Origin: Bubalus kerabau
Taxonomy: Eukaryota; Chordata; Mammalia; Artiodactyla; Bovidae
DNA length: 64,000 nt
Assembly (NCBI RefSeq): GCF_029407905.1
Contig: NC_073633.1
Span: forward strand, 30,270,501 to 30,334,500
Direction: 5' to 3'
The stretch's first letter is position 1, and every line of letters starts with the position of its first letter. Below are positions 59,856 to 64,000 of the stretch, piece by piece. The notes beneath the pieces were generated by a model. It made no database searches and was not told the DNA's origin. It saw only the letters and a program-made list of their open reading frames with translations. The position numbers and the translations under genes were made by a program.

Positions 59856-60240
59856 TTTGTTCAGTTGTGTCTGACTCTTTGTGACTCCATGGAGTGCATG
59901 CAGCACGCCAGGCTTCCCTGTCCTTCACTATCAACCTAAGTTTGCTCAGATTCATGTTCACTGAGTCAATGATGCTATCTAACCATCTCATCCTCTGATG
60001 CCCTCTTCTCCTTTTGCCTTCAATCTTTCCCAGCATGAGAGTCTTTTCCAAAGAGTCAGCATCAATTCACATCAATGGCCCAGAGTATTGGCGTTTCATC
60101 ATCAATCCTTCCAATAAATATTGTGGGTTGATTTCCTTTAGGATTGACTGATTTGATCTCCTTGCAGTCCAAGGGACTCTCAAAAGTCTTCTTCAGCACC
60201 ACAATTCAAAGGCATCAATTCTTGGGTGCTCAGCCTTCTT
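59856..60240 (-). mobile_element. Older BovB 3' fragment
   Basis: Diverged antisense BovB from 'tcagttgtgtctgactcttt' to 'cagccttcttt'. Confidence 0.8.
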
Positions 60241-60244
60241 TGAA

Positions 60245-60445
60245 AGCTTAGTATGTGCTGAGATTTTACATTCGTTAACTATTCATCTTAACTACAAGCC
60301 CATGATAGGCATTATTATTACACCCAGTTTGCACATGAGGAAACTAAAGTGGAAAAGCATTAAGTAATATGCTCAAGGTCACACTGAGAGTAAATGGTGG
60401 AGTCAGGGCTTGGATCCAGATTTTGATCACATTTGACTCTTATCA
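60245..60445 (+). repeat. MIR SINE, well preserved
   Basis: 'cacatgaggaaactaaagtg', 'gctcaaggtcacactgagag' and 'cttggatccagattttgatc' match MIR in order. The stretch 60446-61058 holds nothing I can name. Confidence 0.75.
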
Positions 60446-61066
60446 TGGTGCTAGTTTTTATTTTAACATTTAGCTATAGTCTCCCTCCTATGTCTCCCTT
60501 CTGGAGTTAATACTGAATAAATACCCAAGGTAGCAAACCGTAGTACCAAGGGCCAGATTGAGAGTATAGATGTATACTGCGTGTCTAATGTAATGGATTT
60601 TAAATGTTTTCTTTCAGTTAACAATGTTTTTTAATTGGGTTATTTTTCAAGCATCTCAAGATTTCCACCTCCTTTTGATCTAGCAGTACTGGACCTACAT
60701 GCCCACGTAGCAATGGTTAGTTTTTTTAAGTAGTGCCCATTCATTTTAGAAGACACATTCACTCTCTGGTTCACCATAGTCCCTACTCTTGATTCATTTA
60801 AATTACCTGCCTGGCCACTGATGCATATGAAGCATCTGAACTTGTAACCCTTTGTCTAATCTCTCCTTAATAGGAGAAACTTCAAAATGTTTTTTACCAT
60901 TAACTCTGTGAACCTTTGTAGGAAATCACTTTTTACGTTGCCTAATTTCCAACTCCTTCATCATTCTGGTTTCCCCCAGTAGAATTTCAGAATTTGTAAG
61001 TAAACTGATGGGGAAACATTCTCCTTTTGGACTGTGAAAGATTAATTTATGACATACAAATTGTAT

Positions 61067-61339
61067 GCTGCTGCTACTGCTGCTGCTAAGTCGCTTCAGT
61101 CGTGTCCAACTCTGTGCGACCCCACAGACGGCAGCCCAACAGGCTCCGCTGTCCCTGGGATTCTCCAGGCAAGAATACTGGAGTGGGTTGGCATTTCCTT
61201 CTCCAATGCATGAAAGTGAAAAGTGAAAGTGAAGTTGCTCAGTCGTGTCCAACTCTCAGCGACCTCATGGACTGCAGCCCACCAGGCTCCTCCATCCATG
61301 GGATTTTCCAGGCAAGAGTACTGGAGTGGGGTGCCATTG
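61067..61339 (-). mobile_element. Bov-A2 SINE
   Basis: Antisense dimer with a (CTG)n end. Target-site duplication aattgtat lies at 61059-61066 and 61340-61347. Confidence 0.9.
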
Positions 61340-61364
61340 AATTGTATAGGATCACATATATTTT

Positions 61365-61505
61365 CCACTAGAATTACTTGGGAACTTGCTAGACATATAC
61401 ATTCTCAGGCCCCACCTTAGATGTACTGAATCAGAACTCTGTGTTTTAACACGTCCTCCAGTTAATTCAAATGCATGCTAAAATTTGAGATCCACTGTTC
61501 TAGAC
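61365..61505 (+). repeat. MER5A-like DNA transposon
   Basis: 'cattctcaggccccacctta', 'gtactgaatcagaactctgt' and 'aaaatttgagatccactgtt' match MER5A in order. The stretch 61510-62393 is A/T-rich without recognisable features. Confidence 0.65.
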
Positions 61506-62406
61506 TGCTGTTTAAAAAAAAAAAAAAAAAGCCTAACTAACAAATACATATTTTGAACTCAGTTCCAGCATCAATCCTGACTCCAAACACACATCCTCTT
61601 TTTCACTTTGTTTTATTGTCTCCTTGGCCAGCAGTCAGTACTTAATTTGCTAAATAATCACAAATCTTCATCCAGTGTATCCATTATAGAAATACGGAAA
61701 AGATTGATATCAAACTAATTATTTGTGGCTTCATGGTTAAAATTTCTAACTTTTTTGAACTATAAGATAGCTTCCAATTCTACAATAATCTCACATGTAC
61801 CTTATTTTCCAGGATTTTTCAAAGATAACCTCCCCCACCTAAAACGTGTTCCTCTGCAAGCAATAAGATCTATTCTGGGACCTCCTTACAACCTATTCTG
61901 GTAGCCTCCTTTTAAGTTAATAATGAGCAACTCCATTTATTTGAAAAATCTTACTTCTATACATAGCGCATGTGCGACGACTTTACACTACTACAGGTTC
62001 ATATGACTAAACATCACACAACATCAAGTGAATACCTGCAGGTTTATCATCAACAAGTAGCAACTGCATTAACAAAACACCCATTGCTTAGTCTGAACTC
62101 TGTATATTTAGCCTTCTGGAAAAAACATCAGAGAAAACTGTCCTGGAGTCTCAGTGAAGAGCTCCTTGTCAGAGACTATTTACTGACACAACAATAAAAT
62201 CTCAAGGTGTTTATCCTTGGAGTCCTGCTTCCTGAAAAGACATATCAGTTTCTTATGACTCTGGAAATTAATTCTGTTGAGACCTCAAATTGAGGAGTTT
62301 TATCAATTTCTCCAGAAACTAATGACTGCAGAAATGAGTGGCTTCTTCCCAAAGCAAGAGAACAGGTACTAATTGCTGAAGTAAAGAAACTTCTACCAAA
62401 GAAAAC

Positions 62407-63593
62407 TCAGTTGTATCGATTCTTTGTGACTCCATGGACAGTAGCCCATCAGGCTTCTCTGCCACTCATTATCAGAGAAATGCAAATCAAAACCACAATG
62501 AGGTACCATTTCATGCCAGTCAGAATGGCTGCGATCCAAAAGTCTACAAGCAATAAATGCTGGAGAGGGTGTGGAGAAAAGGGAACCCTCTTACACTGTT
62601 GGTGGGAATGCAAACTAGTACAGCCACTATGGAGAACAGTGTAGAGATTTCTTAAAAAATTGGAAATAGAACTGCCATACGACCCAGCAATCCCACTGCT
62701 GGGCATACACACCAAGGAAACCAGAACTGAAAGAGATACGTGTACCCCAATGTTCATCGCTGTTTATAATAGCCAGGACATGGAAGCAACCTAGATGTCC
62801 ATCAGCAGACGAATGGATAAGAAAGCTGTGGTACGTATACAATGGAGTATTACTCAGCCATTAGAAAGAATACATTTGAATCAGTTCTAATGAGGTGGAT
62901 GAAACTGGAGCCTATTATACACAGTGAAGTAAGCCAGAAAGAAAAACACCAATACAGTATACAAATGCATATATATGGAATTTAGAAAGATGGTAACAAT
63001 AACCCTGTATGAGAGACAGCAAAAGAGACACAGACGTATAGAGCAGTCTTTTGGACTCTGTGGGAGAGGGCGAGCATGGGATGATTTGGGAGAATGGCAT
63101 TGAAACATGTATATTATCATATGTGAAACAAATCACCAGTCCAGGTTCGATGCATGATACAGGATGCTCAGGGCTGGTGCACGGGGATGACCCAGAGAGA
63201 TGGTATGGGGAGGGAGGTGGGAGGGGGTTTCAGGATAGGGAACACGTGTAGACCCATGGCGGATTCATGTCGATGTATGACAAAACCAATACAATATAGT
63301 AAAGTAAAAAAAATAGTAAATAAAAATATTATTTTATAAGGAACAAAAAAAGAAAATAAATAAATAAAACAAAATCAAACATCAAAAAAAAAAAAAAGAA
63401 AACTCAGTTATGTCGATTCTTTGTGACCCCATGGACTGTAGCCCGTCAGGCTCCTCTGTCCATGGGATTTTCCAGGCAAGAACACTTGAGTGGGTTTCCA
63501 TGCCCTCCTCCAGGGGATCTTCCCACCCAGGGATCGAATCCAGGTTTCCCACTTTGCAGGCGGATTCTTTACCAGCTGAGCCACCAGGGAAGA
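62407..63593 (-). mobile_element. Bov-tA SINE split by an L1
   Basis: Antisense Bov-tA whose outer duplication accaaagaaaac lies at about 62395-62406 and 63594-63606. An L1 (62464-63397) sits inside it, and the first part of the Bov-tA is present on both sides of the L1. Confidence 0.8.
62464..63397 (+). mobile_element. 5'-truncated L1 with very long flanking repeat
   Basis: L1 end starting at the same region as 18039 in the other L1, with a zinc-knuckle-like CWRGCGEKGTLLHCWWEC frame (62411-62644) and an A tail near 63384-63397. The flanks 62398-62463 and about 63395-63461 are direct repeats of about 66 bases differing at about seven positions. Confidence 0.85.
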
Positions 63594-63606
63594 CACCAAA
63601 GAAAAC

Positions 63607-63954
63607 AATAACATTAATTTTCTGATTCTTCACCCTTTTTCTTTTCCTTTGCTCTATCACTAATCTTGTTTATTATTGTATTCTAATCCCTTCTATTTCT
63701 TGACTAACAGGTTTATCAACATGATCTCTCCTATCTTCATAATGTTGATGGTCTTCTACCACTTAGGGAAAAAACATAATTCTCCTATGTGTCTTTCTCA
63801 GACCACAATTATAGGTTCAACTGATTACCAGATTTGTAATCCCTCAGCTAATCTTACTGACAAAAACATAATAGCTGTTCCTTTAAACACTTCAGAAGGT
63901 AAATTTCCTTCTACATATCTGCTATCATACTTAAGTCTTTTTTTTCCTTAATAT
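63607..63954. other. Unassigned non-coding stretch
   Basis: An open frame at 63676-63951 has no recognisable family signature and is probably chance. Confidence 0.4.
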
Positions 63955-64000
63955 AGTTTATTTATTTTATTTGGTTGCATTGGGTCTTAGTTACAGCATG
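63955..64000 (-). mobile_element. Start of a CHR-type SINE, cut by the window end
   Basis: 'tttatttggttgcattgggtc' type tail as in antisense CHR SINEs; only the A-rich end is inside the window. Confidence 0.55.

Overview
The window looks like ruminant nuclear DNA, probably bovid and most likely cattle. The evidence is its repeats: BovB (RTE) LINEs, tRNA-Glu/BovB-derived Bov-tA, Bov-A and Bov-A2 SINEs, CHR-type SINEs and bovine-type L1. Older mammalian repeats (MIR, MER5A, MaLR LTRs) lie beneath them. No microbial, plasmid or phage features are visible. Most long open frames are pieces of BovB or L1, or their antisense shadows.

The genes that matter are four T-cell receptor alpha/delta variable (V) segments, all on the minus strand: two of the TRAV8 subgroup (8678-9108 and 34720-35152) and two of the TRAV2 subgroup (15532-15976 and 42060-42513). 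Each has a split leader, a V exon, and a recombination signal with a 23-base spacer. Both TRAV8 copies and the right TRAV2 copy read through intact. The left TRAV2 copy has a one-base deletion and is a pseudogene. The window is therefore part of the TRA/TRD locus. From V orientation, the J and C segments should lie at lower coordinates, outside the window.

Layout: 1-5130 is flanking DNA with a near full-length BovB, a CHR SINE and a MaLR LTR. About 5133-23628 is copy A of a segmental duplication and about 30903-45787 is copy B. Each holds one TRAV2-TRAV8 cassette plus the same older SINEs. Stretches I aligned by eye are about 93-96% identical. Copy A alone has a 1.6 kb L1, a 3.3 kb BovB with an inverted 5' part, a 0.4 kb BovB, a Bov-A and a Bov-A2. 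Copy B alone has two BovB pieces, a Bov-A2 and an L1 3' end. Between the copies (23628-30903) are BovB elements, a Bov-A2, a CHR SINE and an MLT1-type LTR. From 45787 to 64000 there is no V segment: old L1, MIR, BovB, LTR-like pieces, a histone H2B C-terminal pseudogene fragment, and an L1 nested in a Bov-tA.

The V segments are units of one recombining locus, not an operon. Each can be joined by RAG to a downstream J segment (12-RSS) to make a receptor alpha (or delta) chain. The duplication supplies two diverged TRAV8 genes and leaves one of two TRAV2 genes working. I did not find a new biological system. The most notable content is the duplication history and several unusual retroelement and palindrome structures.
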